A model generated the notes under the pieces. That model did not search any database and had not been told where the DNA came from. It was given only the letters and a program-made list of their open reading frames with translations. A stretch of DNA of 64,000 bases from Streptomyces parvus (lineage in GTDB: Bacteria; Actinomycetota; Actinomycetes; Streptomycetales; Streptomycetaceae): assembly GCF_014648875.1 (NCBI RefSeq), contig NZ_BMRY01000006.1, positions 62,001-126,000 on the forward strand, read 5' to 3'. This document shows, in pieces, positions 18,769-26,792 of this stretch (positions are counted from its first letter, which is position 1; each line of letters begins with the position of its first letter). The position numbers were made by a program, and so were the translations under genes.

Positions 18769-20226
18769 TCAGAAGGGGAACTGCGAGCGGCCGTGCTGGA
18801 TGGAGATCCACTTCTGGGTGGTGAAGGCCTCGATCATGGAGTCGCCGTTCAACCGGCCGAGGCCGGAGCTCTTCTCGCCGCCGAAGGGGACGATCGGCTC
18901 GTCGTGGACGGTGCCGTCGTTGATGTGGATCATGCCGGTGTGGATGCGCTGCCCGACCCGGACGCCGCGCTCGATGTTGCCGGTGTGGACGGCGCCGCTG
19001 AGGCCGTACGGGGTGTCGTTGGCGATCCGGACGGCCTCGTCCTCGCCGTCGAAGGGGATCAGCAGGGCGACGGGGCCGAAGATCTCCTGGTGCAGGACGG
19101 GCGAGTCGGCGGCGAGGCCGGTCAGCACGGAGGGGCTGACCAGGTTGCCGTCGGCGCGGCCGTGCAGGAGGGCCGTCGCCCCGGCCGCCACGGTCTGGTC
19201 GACGAGCTTGGAGACGGACTCGGCCTGCGAGGAGTTGATCAGCGGGCCGATCTGGGTGGCCGGGTCGGCGGGGTCGCCGACGGTGAGGGACGCGACCTTG
19301 GCGACGAACTTCTCGGTGAACTCCGCCTCGACCGAGCGGTCGACCAGGATGCGGTTGGCGGCCATGCAGACCTGGCCCTGGTGGACGTACCGACTGAAGA
19401 CCGCCGCGTCGACGGCGTAGTCGACATCCGCGTCGTCGAGCACGATCAGGGCGCTGTTGCCGCCGAGTTCGAGGACGGCGCGCTTGAGGTTCTGGGCGCA
19501 GACGGTGGCGACGTGGCGGCCGACCTTGTCCGAGCCGGTGAAGGAGATGACCTGCGGCACGGGGTGCTCCAGCAGGGTGTCGCCGATCTCCGCGATGTCG
19601 GTGATCACGACGTTCAGCAGTCCGGCGGGCAGCCCGGCGTCCTCGAAGACCTTGGCGAGCAGGGTGCCGCCGCAGATCGGGGTGTTCTGGTGCGGCTTGA
19701 GGACGACGGCGTTGCCGAGGGCCAGCGCGGGCGCGACGGACTTCAGGGAGAGCAGGAAGGGAAAGTTGAACGGGCTGATCACGCCGACGACGCCGAGGGG
19801 AACCCGGTAGACGCGGTTCTCCTTGCCCTCGGTCGGCGAGGGGAGGACCTGTCCGGCGGGGCGCAGCGCCAGCTGGATCGCCTCGCGGAGGAACTCCTTG
19901 GCCAGGTGCAGTTCGAAGGCGGCCTTCAGCCGGGTGCCGCCCAGCTCGGCGACGATCGCCTCGCCGATCTCCGGCTCGCGCTCCTCGACGATGCGCAGCG
20001 CCTTCTCCAGGACGGCCCGCCTGCTGTACGGGTTGGTGTCCGCCCAGGCCTGCTGCGCGCGCTCGGCGGCCCGGTAGGCCTGGTCGACCTCGTCGGCGGT
20101 GGCGACCGGGATCGAGGCGAGCTTCTCCCCGTCGAACGGGTTGAAGTCGATGATGTCCCAGGACCCCTTCCCCGGCCTCCACTCGCCGTCGATGTACTGG
20201 TGGGCCAGGTCAGTGAAGAAGGACAT
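18769..20226 (-). CDS. Aldehyde dehydrogenase (benzaldehyde/aryl type)
   Basis: This 485-residue NAD(P)-dependent enzyme has the oxyanion asparagine in SPFNFPF (N154), the general base in LELGGNSAL (E253) and the nucleophile in GQVCMA (C287). The family end blocks EIFGPV and FGGEKSSGLG are present. SFTGSDKVGRHVA and the overall pattern resemble benzaldehyde/vanillin-type dehydrogenases. It is the first gene of the minus-strand amine-catabolic module, so an aldehyde from amine or amino acid breakdown is the likely substrate. A palindrome lies 50 bases upstream. Confidence 0.94.
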   Translation of the reverse strand: MSFFTDLAHQYIDGEWRPGKGSWDIIDFNPFDGEKLASIPVATADEVDQAYRAAERAQQAWADTNPYSRRAVLEKALRIVEEREPEIGEAIVAELGGTRLKAAFELHLAKEFLREAIQLALRPAGQVLPSPTEGKENRVYRVPLGVVGVISPFNFPFLLSLKSVAPALALGNAVVLKPHQNTPICGGTLLAKVFEDAGLPAGLLNVVITDIAEIGDTLLEHPVPQVISFTGSDKVGRHVATVCAQNLKRAVLELGGNSALIVLDDADVDYAVDAAVFSRYVHQGQVCMAANRILVDRSVEAEFTEKFVAKVASLTVGDPADPATQIGPLINSSQAESVSKLVDQTVAAGATALLHGRADGNLVSPSVLTGLAADSPVLHQEIFGPVALLIPFDGEDEAVRIANDTPYGLSGAVHTGNIERGVRVGQRIHTGMIHINDGTVHDEPIVPFGGEKSSGLGRLNGDSMIEAFTTQKWISIQHGRSQFPF

Positions 20227-20275
20227 GAGATCCCTTACCGCAGAGAGGCAGGCAGCTGATTGCGGTTCATATTAC

Positions 20276-20285
20276 TGAGATCTCA
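20276..20285. promoter_or_regulatory. Palindrome upstream of aldehyde dehydrogenase
   Basis: TGAGATCTCA is a perfect ten-base palindrome 50 bases before the start codon, in the most AT-rich stretch of the gap. It could be an operator. No regulator can be named from it. Confidence 0.35.
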
Positions 20286-20328
20286 ACAGAGTTGAAGCGG
20301 CCCCCCGGCCACGGGGACAGGCCGGAAA

Positions 20329-20374
20329 CGACCCCGCCCCCTGCGGCGTGGAACAGCCGGAGGGGGCGGGGTCG
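20329..20374 (-). terminator. Terminator after guaB1
   Basis: CGACCCCGCCCCCT pairs perfectly over 14 bases with AGGGGGCGGGGTCG around an 18-base loop. It lies 18 bases past the guaB1 stop on the minus strand, isolating the downstream dehydrogenase gene. Confidence 0.85.
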
Positions 20375-20391
20375 TCGGGGTGACCGGAGGA

Positions 20392-21858
20392 TCAACTCCA
20401 GCTGGCGTGCAGGGGCTTGCCCTCGGCGTAACCGGCGGCGCTCTGGACGCCGACGACCGCCTTCTCGGCGAACTCCGCGAGCGAGCCGGCACCGGCGTAG
20501 GTGCAGGAGGAGCGGACGCCGGCGATGATCGAGTCGATGAGGTCCTCGACGCCCGGGCGGGCCGGGTCGAGGAACATCCGCGAGGTGGAGATGCCCTCCT
20601 CGAAGAGCGCCTTGCGGGCGCGGTCGTAGGCCGACTCGTCCGAGGTGCGGTTCTTCACGGCGCGGGCCGAGGCCATCCCGAAGGACTCCTTGTAGAAGCG
20701 GCCGTCGGCGGACTGCTGGAGGTCGCCGGGCGACTCGTAGGTGCCCGCGAACCAGGAGCCGATCATCACGTTGGACGCGCCCGCGGCGAGCGCCATGGCG
20801 ACGTCGCGCGGGTGCCGGACGCCGCCGTCCGCCCAGACGTGCTTGCCGTGCTTCCTCGCCTCGGCGGCGCACTCCAGGACGGCGGAGAACTGCGGGCGGC
20901 CGACGCCGGTCATCATCCGGGTGGTGCACATGGCGCCGGGGCCGACACCTACCTTGATGATGTCCGCGCCCGCCTCGATCAGGTCGCGCACGCCCTCGGC
21001 GGCGACGATGTTGCCCGCGACGATCGGGACCTGCGGGTCGAGGGCCCGTACGGCCTTCACCGCGCTGATCATGGATTCCTGGTGGCCGTGGGCGGTGTCC
21101 ACGACGAGGACGTCGGCGCCCGCGTCCAGGAGCTGCTTGGCCTTGCCGGCCACGTCGCCGTTGATGCCGACGGCGGCCGCGATGCGCAGCTTGCCCCCGG
21201 CGTCGGTGGCGGGGGTGTAGAGCGTGGCGCGCAGGGCGGCCTTGCGGGTGAGGATGCCGACGAGGCGGCCGTCCGCGTCGACCGCGGGGGCGAGCTTGCG
21301 GTTGGCGCCGTCGAGCTTGTTGAACGCGTCGCGCGGGTCGATGTCCGCGTCCAGCAGCACGAGGTCCTTGGTCATGACCTCGGAGAGCTGGGTGAAGCGG
21401 TCGACGCCGCTGAGGTCGTGCTCGGTGACGACACCGACGGGACGGCGGTCGGCGTCGACGACGACACCCGCGCCGTGCGCCCGCTTGGGCAGCAGCGAGA
21501 GCGCGTCGGCGACGGTCTGGCCGGGGGCCAGCTCGATCGGGGTGTCGAGGACGAGGTGGCGCGTCTTGACCCAGGAGATGACGTCGGTGACGACCTCGAT
21601 CGGGATGTCCTGGGGGATGACGACGAGGCCGCCGCGGCGGGCGACGGTTTCGGCCATCCGGCGGCCCGCGATGGCGGTCATGTTGGCGACCACGAGCGGA
21701 ATGGTGGTGCCGGTTCCGTCGGGCGACGAGAGGTCCACACCCTGGCGGGAGCCGACCGCGGAGCGGCCCGGGACCATGAAGACGTCGTCGTACGTGAGGT
21801 CGTACGGGACCGCGGGGGACTCTGTGTAGCGACCGGTGCCCGGCTCAAGAAAACGCAT
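20392..21858 (-). CDS. guaB1: GuaB1-family IMPDH-related protein with CBS domains (probable GMP reductase)
   Basis: The 488-residue barrel enzyme has the catalytic cysteine in GVGPGAMCTTR (C311) and two CBS domains inserted at about 98-215 (VMTKDLVLLD, GILTRKAALR). It matches the actinobacterial GuaB1 group, which in mycobacteria has been shown to act as GMP reductase rather than IMP dehydrogenase. The CBS pair suggests control by purine nucleotides. Start: two in-frame ATGs exist (21867 and 21858); the second gives the conserved MRFLEPG start and is used here. The leader carries a terminator-like hairpin at 21916-21959. Confidence 0.9.
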   Translation of the reverse strand: MRFLEPGTGRYTESPAVPYDLTYDDVFMVPGRSAVGSRQGVDLSSPDGTGTTIPLVVANMTAIAGRRMAETVARRGGLVVIPQDIPIEVVTDVISWVKTRHLVLDTPIELAPGQTVADALSLLPKRAHGAGVVVDADRRPVGVVTEHDLSGVDRFTQLSEVMTKDLVLLDADIDPRDAFNKLDGANRKLAPAVDADGRLVGILTRKAALRATLYTPATDAGGKLRIAAAVGINGDVAGKAKQLLDAGADVLVVDTAHGHQESMISAVKAVRALDPQVPIVAGNIVAAEGVRDLIEAGADIIKVGVGPGAMCTTRMMTGVGRPQFSAVLECAAEARKHGKHVWADGGVRHPRDVAMALAAGASNVMIGSWFAGTYESPGDLQQSADGRFYKESFGMASARAVKNRTSDESAYDRARKALFEEGISTSRMFLDPARPGVEDLIDSIIAGVRSSCTYAGAGSLAEFAEKAVVGVQSAAGYAEGKPLHASWS

Positions 21859-21915
21859 AACTCTCATTTTTTCACACGAAACCGCGCAGGTCGTTTCCCC
21901 GAAGACACAGCAAAA

Positions 21916-21959
21916 GACCCCCGCTTTCGTCTGATCCTCCGAAGAGGCGGCCGGGGGTC
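21916..21959 (-). terminator. Intrinsic terminator inside the guaB1 leader
   Basis: On the minus strand GACCCCCG pairs with CGGGGGTC. The enclosed part has its own CCTC-TTCG-GAGG hairpin with a stable UUCG loop, and TTTT follows directly. The T run exists only in the minus orientation. It lies 57 bases before the guaB1 start, and the next gene in the other direction is on the opposite strand. It therefore ends either an attenuated guaB1 leader or a separate small RNA. Confidence 0.7.
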
Positions 21960-21961
21960 CC

Positions 21962-21984
21962 GGGCAAGTGAACCTGCCTTACCC
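21962..21984 (-). other. Second hairpin in the guaB1 leader
   Basis: On the minus strand GGGTAAG pairs with CTTGCCC (one G-U pair) around a nine-base loop, immediately before the terminator hairpin. Its 3' arm runs into the GGGACCCCCG of the terminator, so the two structures could compete. No known riboswitch class was recognised. Confidence 0.45.
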
Positions 21985-22155
21985 ACGGACTCTACCCGAA
22001 CAGGATTCGAAGCATTCGTGATCACCATCCCTGGACCGGGCGACAAGGGGTCAGGTAGCTTCAAAGCCGCAGGTCTCGGGGGTGTCGGAAGCGTCGATCC
22101 GGCTCGTCGGCAACCCTGGGCACACCGTTTGACCGGAGAGGATCCCGATCCGCCT

Positions 22156-23232
22156 GTGGACAGCGAACTGCCGGACATCTACTGCCCGTTCCCGCAGCGG
22201 ACCAATCCGCACGTGGCGCACACCCGGGAGCATCTGGACGCCTGGACCAGACGGACGGGGCTGGTCCATCGCGAGTCCGCGAGGAACCGATTCGAACAAG
22301 CCGATTTCGGGGCGTTCGTCGGCATGGTCTACCCGACGGCCGACGAGGAACACCTCGATCTGGTGGCCGACTGGTTCGTCTGGCTCTTCCTGGTCGACGA
22401 CCAGCTCGACGACGGCCACCTCGGCCGTTCACCCGACCGGGTGAGAAGCGTGGTCGAACGGATGCGCGCGGTCGTCGACGGCTCCGCCCCCGGGCCGCTG
22501 CCGGGCGAGGACGTCCCGGCGGCCGTGACCGCCCTGGCCGACCTGTGGAAACGTACGACGCCGAACGCGGCCCCGCACTGGCGGACCCGGTTCGCCTGGC
22601 ATCTGGTGACCTACCTCACGACCGCCACGACCTGGGAGGCGGGCAACCGCGCCGGGGACGTGGTGCCCTCGGAGGACACGTACATCGCCAAGCGGCGGCA
22701 CACCGGGGCCATCCACGTCTGCATGGACCTCATAGAGATCGTGGCGGGCATCGAGGCCCCGGAGTCGCTCCACAACGACCCCCGCTTCATCACCGCCCTG
22801 GAAGCCGCGTGCAACCACGTCTGCTGGGCCAACGACGTGTACTCCTTCGAGAAGGAGCAGGTGCTCGGCGAGATCCACAACCTCGTCCACCTGGTCCGCC
22901 ACCACCGGGGCCTCGGGGAGCAGCAGGCGCTGGACCACGTCGCGGAGCGGCTCGCGATGGAGACCGAGCGGTTCCTGACCGCCGAGGACGAGCTGCTGGA
23001 GCTGTATCCGGAGCTGTCGGGGCTGCTGGTGCCCTACCTGGACGGGATGCGGAGCTGGATGCGCGGCAATCTGGACTGGTCGCGCCAGACGCCCCGCTAC
23101 AACCCCGCGGACGTGGGGCAGTACGAGGAGCCCGAGGAGTATCTGGAGGAGACGGTGCTGGGCGTCCCGCCCGCGCGCACCGAGGCCGCAGCCCCCGCCC
23201 CGTGCGCGGCCAAGGCACCCCCGGCCGGCTGA
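22156..23232 (+). CDS. Sesquiterpene synthase-type class I terpene cyclase
   Basis: The 358-residue protein has the acidic metal motif DDQLDDG (81-87), the NSE motif NDVYSFEKE with N226, S230 and E234, the pyrophosphate-sensing arginine in AKRRHTG (about 180-181) and the terminal RY pair (R314, Y315). Length and motifs fit soluble bacterial sesquiterpene synthases that act on farnesyl diphosphate. No cytochrome P450, prenyl transferase or methyltransferase gene adjoins it, so it appears to be an orphan; its product cannot be predicted. A GTG start at 22156 is likely, 14 bases after GGAGAGGA; the frame is open far upstream, so the N-terminus is uncertain. Confidence 0.9.
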   Translation: MDSELPDIYCPFPQRTNPHVAHTREHLDAWTRRTGLVHRESARNRFEQADFGAFVGMVYPTADEEHLDLVADWFVWLFLVDDQLDDGHLGRSPDRVRSVVERMRAVVDGSAPGPLPGEDVPAAVTALADLWKRTTPNAAPHWRTRFAWHLVTYLTTATTWEAGNRAGDVVPSEDTYIAKRRHTGAIHVCMDLIEIVAGIEAPESLHNDPRFITALEAACNHVCWANDVYSFEKEQVLGEIHNLVHLVRHHRGLGEQQALDHVAERLAMETERFLTAEDELLELYPELSGLLVPYLDGMRSWMRGNLDWSRQTPRYNPADVGQYEEPEEYLEETVLGVPPARTEAAAPAPCAAKAPPAG

Positions 23233-23250
23233 GGGACAGAGTCACGACAT

Positions 23251-23290
23251 GCCGAGGGCCGTGCACCCCGCAAGGTGCACGGCCCTCGGC
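23251..23290. terminator. Bidirectional terminator between terpene synthase and SorC-type regulator
   Basis: GCCGAGGGCCGTGCACC pairs perfectly over 17 bases with GGTGCACGGCCCTCGGC around the loop CCGCAA. It sits between two convergent genes. Confidence 0.9.
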
Positions 23291-23302
23291 GCGTCCTCGG
23301 TG

Positions 23303-24328
23303 TCACTCCCCGTCGGGGTCGGCCCGCTCCAGCGCCGGGCGCACCCCCGCGGCGGATTCGGTGAGCAGATAGTCGGCCGCTGCGGTGTCCGTGACCAGGC
23401 TGGTGACCAGGCCGGAGCGGAGCACCGCGCCGATCGCCGCCGCCTTGCGCTGGCCGCCCGCGATCGCGACCACCTCGGGGATCCGGCGCAGCCGGTCCGC
23501 CTCCACGGTGATGCAGCGCTCCCCCAGGTCGCGGCCGACCCGGCGGCCTTCCGCGTCGAAGAGGTGTGCGGACATCTCGGCAGCGACGCCGAGCGAGGCG
23601 TAGTGGGCGCGCTCCTCGTCCGAGAGCATGTCGTGGACCGTGGAGATGCCCGGCTCCCAGGAGCCGATGGAGACGGCGGCGACGGTCACCTTGTCGAAGT
23701 ACTCGAAGGCTCGGGCGATGCCCGTCTGCTCGCGCAGCGCGGCGGCCGTCGCGGGGTCGGGCAGCAGCATCGGGGCGTAGATGGGGTGCGCCTCGCCGCC
23801 GGAGACCTGGGCGGCCCGGCGGACCGCCTCGACCGAGCCGCGCTCGGCGGTGCCCGCGTCGTACACCCCGGTCAGCTGGACGACCGTGCAGGGCGGCAGC
23901 CGGTCGAGTGCGGCCGCCATGTGGATGGTGGAGCGGCCCCAGGCCAGGCCGAGCACATCGCCCTCGGCCACCAGCTCGCCGAGGAGGTCGGCCGCGACCT
24001 CGCCCAGATTCTCCGGGTCGGGGGCGTCGTCCTGTTCCTCGGCCGGGGATTCGACGACCACCGCGTGCCGCAGCCCGTAGCGGGCGCGCAGGGCGTCGGA
24101 GCGTTCGGCGTCCAGCTCGGCCGGGACCCGGATCTCGATGCGTACGAGATCGCGTTCGAGGGCGGTCTCCAGGACCCGGGCCACCTTGAAGCGGCTCACG
24201 CCGAACTCCTCGGCGATCTGGATCTTGGACTTGCCCTCCAGATAGAACCGGCGGGCCATGGCCGCCGCCTGCACCAGCTCCGCGGGTCCCATCCGCATGG
24301 CTGACCGACCCGCCGAGATGCCAGACAC
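23303..24328 (-). CDS. SorC/DeoR-type sugar-binding transcriptional regulator
   Basis: The 341-residue protein has an N-terminal helix-turn-helix (about 25-55; KSKIQIAEEFGVSRFKVARVL) and a SorC-type sugar-binding domain (about 60-330; GDVLGLAWGRST, VAIAGGQRKAAAI). SorC proteins bind phosphorylated sugars. A GTG at 24328 follows GAGGAG at a good distance and is preferred to the GTG eight codons upstream. It lies directly upstream of no sugar operon; rpe is 80 bases away on the same strand and is transcribed toward it, so a pentose-phosphate signal is possible. Confidence 0.9.
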   Translation of the reverse strand: MSGISAGRSAMRMGPAELVQAAAMARRFYLEGKSKIQIAEEFGVSRFKVARVLETALERDLVRIEIRVPAELDAERSDALRARYGLRHAVVVESPAEEQDDAPDPENLGEVAADLLGELVAEGDVLGLAWGRSTIHMAAALDRLPPCTVVQLTGVYDAGTAERGSVEAVRRAAQVSGGEAHPIYAPMLLPDPATAAALREQTGIARAFEYFDKVTVAAVSIGSWEPGISTVHDMLSDEERAHYASLGVAAEMSAHLFDAEGRRVGRDLGERCITVEADRLRRIPEVVAIAGGQRKAAAIGAVLRSGLVTSLVTDTAAADYLLTESAAGVRPALERADPDGE

Positions 24329-24431
24329 CGCGATCTCCTCACTGCTGTTCACACGCCCGATACGCCGTTCATCCTGTCAGATCCGGCGATCCTTGATCGG
24401 CCCTGTCGGACCGCGTTCATCTGCCCTTGGT

Positions 24432-25115
24432 TCAGTGGTCGCATGCCCAGGGGGCTGCGGCCGTCGCCACGTCCGCCAGGCCCCGCAGGTCCCGCACGGC
24501 CGCCGCCGGGTCCGCCGCCCCGTAGACCGCGGATCCGGCCACGAAGACATCGGCTCCGGCCTCGGCGCAGCGCTCGATGGTGGCGGCGGAGACCCCGCCG
24601 TCCACCTGGAGCCACAGTTCGAGACCGTGCTTGCTGATCAGTTCCCGGGTACGCCGGATCTTCGGCAGCATGATGTCCAGGAAGGCCTGCCCGCCGAAGC
24701 CCGGCTCGACCGTCATGATCAGCAGCATGTCCAGCTCGGGGAGCAGGTCCTCGTACGGCTCGATGGGCGTCGCGGGCTTGAGCGCCATCGAGGCGCGCGC
24801 CCCCTTCGCCCGGATCTCCCGCGCGAGGCGCACCGGCGCCGCGGCGGCCTCGGCGTGGAAGGTGACGGACCCGGCGCCGGCCTCCACGTAACTCGGGGCC
24901 CAGCGGTCCGCGTCCTCGATCATGAGGTGGCAGTCCAGCGGGGTGTCCGTCGCCTTGCTGAGCGCCTCGACGATCGGCACGCCGAGGGTCAGATTGGGCA
25001 CGAAGTGGTTGTCCATGACATCGACGTGGAGCCAGTCCGCGCCTTCGACGGCCTTCGCCTCCTCGGCGAGACGCGCGAAATCGGCGGACAGGATGCTGGG
25101 GTTGATCTGCGCCAT
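24432..25115 (-). CDS. rpe: Ribulose-phosphate 3-epimerase
   Basis: Rpe interconverts ribulose-5-phosphate and xylulose-5-phosphate in the pentose phosphate pathway. The 227-residue barrel has INPSILSADFA (about 3-13), HVDVMDNHFVPN (about 30-41) with metal-binding H and D, DCHLMIED (about 64-71), MTVEPGFGGQ (about 140-149) and VDGGVS (about 176-181), all characteristic. The region 25116-25263 upstream carries no gene and is relatively AT-rich near 25200. Confidence 0.96.
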   Translation of the reverse strand: MAQINPSILSADFARLAEEAKAVEGADWLHVDVMDNHFVPNLTLGVPIVEALSKATDTPLDCHLMIEDADRWAPSYVEAGAGSVTFHAEAAAAPVRLAREIRAKGARASMALKPATPIEPYEDLLPELDMLLIMTVEPGFGGQAFLDIMLPKIRRTRELISKHGLELWLQVDGGVSAATIERCAEAGADVFVAGSAVYGAADPAAAVRDLRGLADVATAAAPWACDH

Positions 25116-25263
25116 GCCCCAAGCCTGCCACGTCTGCGGCCGGTTCCCCGCCTCGATCCCCTCCGAAGCCTCACACGGCCCTCACAGTCCGCACATTCTG
25201 GGCATTTTGCCAGCGCTTTACTTTTCTTTTGCCGTACGGGCGGGCGCGCTGACGCGGCGATAT

Positions 25264-26697
25264 TCAGCCGGTCCGGCGCAGCAGAGCCAGATACATCGCG
25301 TCCGTGCCGTGGAGATGCGGCCAGAGCTGGACGTCGGGCCCCTCGCCCAGGGCGGGCACCCCGGGCAGCAGCGGGCGGGCGTCGATCCACTCCGCCTCGA
25401 CGGGCTCCCCGCCGCGGCCCTTGAGCACGTCCTCGACGACCACCCGGGTCTCCGCGAGATGCGGCGAGCAGGTGGCGTAGCCGACCACGCCGCCGACCCG
25501 TACGGCCTTCAACGCCTCGCGCAGCAGGCCGCGCTGGAGCGGGGCGAAGGCCTCCAGGTCCTCGGCGCGCCGCCGCCAGCGGGACTCCGGGCGGCGGCGC
25601 AGCGCGCCGAGTCCCGAGCAGGGCACGTCCATCAGGATGCGGTCGAAGGTGCCGGGCAGCCACGGCGGGCGGGTGCCGTCGGCGGTGATCACCTGGTACG
25701 GGCCGGGGTTGCCGGCGAGCGCCCGCTCGACCAGCCGGGCGCGGTGGGGCTGCTTCTCGGCGGCGAGCAGCGTCGCGCCGCGTTCGGCGGCCAGCGCCGC
25801 GAGGAGGGCGGCCTTGCCGCCGGGGCCCGCGCAGCCGTCCAGCCAGCGGGAGTCACGGCCCTCGACGGGGACGGCGGCCAGGGCGGCGGCGACGAGCTGG
25901 CTGCCCTCGTCCTGGACGCCCGCCCGGCTCTCGCGGACGGCCTCCAGCGCGCCGGGCTCGCCGCCCTCGGCCATCCGCACGGCGTACGGGGACCAGCGGC
26001 CGGGCAGGGAGTTGTCCTCGCCCAGGGCCTTGACCAGCTCCTCGGTGGTGGAACGGCCCGGGCGGGCGACCAGGGTCACCTCGGGCCGCTCGTTGTCGGC
26101 CTCCAGCAGGTCCTCGATGCCCGCCCGGCCGCCGCCCAGCGCGTCCCAGAGGGCGGAGACGATCCAGCGGGGGTGGGAGTGGACGACGGCGAGGTGGTCC
26201 TCGGCGTCCTCGTCGTACGGCGGGGCGACCTTCTCCACCCAGCCGTCGAGGTCGTGCGCGGTGACCTTGCGCAGCACCGCGTTGACGAACTTCGCACGCC
26301 CCTCCCCCAGCACCACCCGGGCCAGCTCGACACTGGCGGAGACGGCCGCGTGGGTGGGGATACGGGTGCCGAGCAGCTGGTGGACGCCCATGTTCAGGAC
26401 GTCCAGGACCGGCGGGTCGACCTCGCGCAGCGGCCGGTCGATGCAGGCCGCCACGATCGCGTCGTACGTGCCCTGGCGGCGCAGCGTCCCGTAGACCAGC
26501 TCGGTCGCCAGCGCCGCGTCCCGGCCGTCGAAGTCGCCCTTGGCGCGGGCCTTCTTCAGCAGCGGGGGCAGCACGAGGTTGGCGTACGCGTCCCGTTCGT
26601 CGACGGCCCGCAGCGCCTCGAAGGCGAGGAAGCGGACCGGGTCCTTCTTGGGCCGGCGGTGAGGCTTGGCGGGACGGCGACGCGGCTGGTCGTTCAC
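25264..26697 (-). CDS. rsmB: 16S rRNA (cytosine-967-C5) methyltransferase RsmB-like
   Basis: The 477-residue protein has an N-terminal NusB-like RNA-binding domain (about 20-150; ATELVYGTLR, TRIPTHAAVSASVELAR) and a C-terminal methyltransferase domain (about 250-475). CAGPGGKA is the SAM-binding loop. MDVPCSGLGALRRRPE and ATCSPHLAET hold the two cysteines used by m5C methyltransferases. The GTG at 26697 (VNDQPRRRP) gives a Lys/Arg-rich start. It follows fmt on the same strand, an arrangement common to many bacteria. Confidence 0.93.
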   Translation of the reverse strand: MNDQPRRRPAKPHRRPKKDPVRFLAFEALRAVDERDAYANLVLPPLLKKARAKGDFDGRDAALATELVYGTLRRQGTYDAIVAACIDRPLREVDPPVLDVLNMGVHQLLGTRIPTHAAVSASVELARVVLGEGRAKFVNAVLRKVTAHDLDGWVEKVAPPYDEDAEDHLAVVHSHPRWIVSALWDALGGGRAGIEDLLEADNERPEVTLVARPGRSTTEELVKALGEDNSLPGRWSPYAVRMAEGGEPGALEAVRESRAGVQDEGSQLVAAALAAVPVEGRDSRWLDGCAGPGGKAALLAALAAERGATLLAAEKQPHRARLVERALAGNPGPYQVITADGTRPPWLPGTFDRILMDVPCSGLGALRRRPESRWRRRAEDLEAFAPLQRGLLREALKAVRVGGVVGYATCSPHLAETRVVVEDVLKGRGGEPVEAEWIDARPLLPGVPALGEGPDVQLWPHLHGTDAMYLALLRRTG

Positions 26698-26792
26698 GTG
26701 AAAGGTGCTCCGCTGAAGGTGAGGGGGCGAACCCTCCCAGCGTACGACGCCGTCCCGGGCCTCCCGAACGAGAGGTTCCCCGGCCCCGGGGG

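Noticed and set aside
22000..22040. GGATTCGAAGC segment that looks like part of a tRNA T-arm
   Set aside because: No acceptor, D or anticodon stem can be formed around it, so it is not a tRNA gene.
20380..22155. Upstream extension of the terpene synthase frame opposite guaB1
   Set aside because: It is antisense to guaB1 and has shadow composition; the synthase begins near the GTG at 22156.
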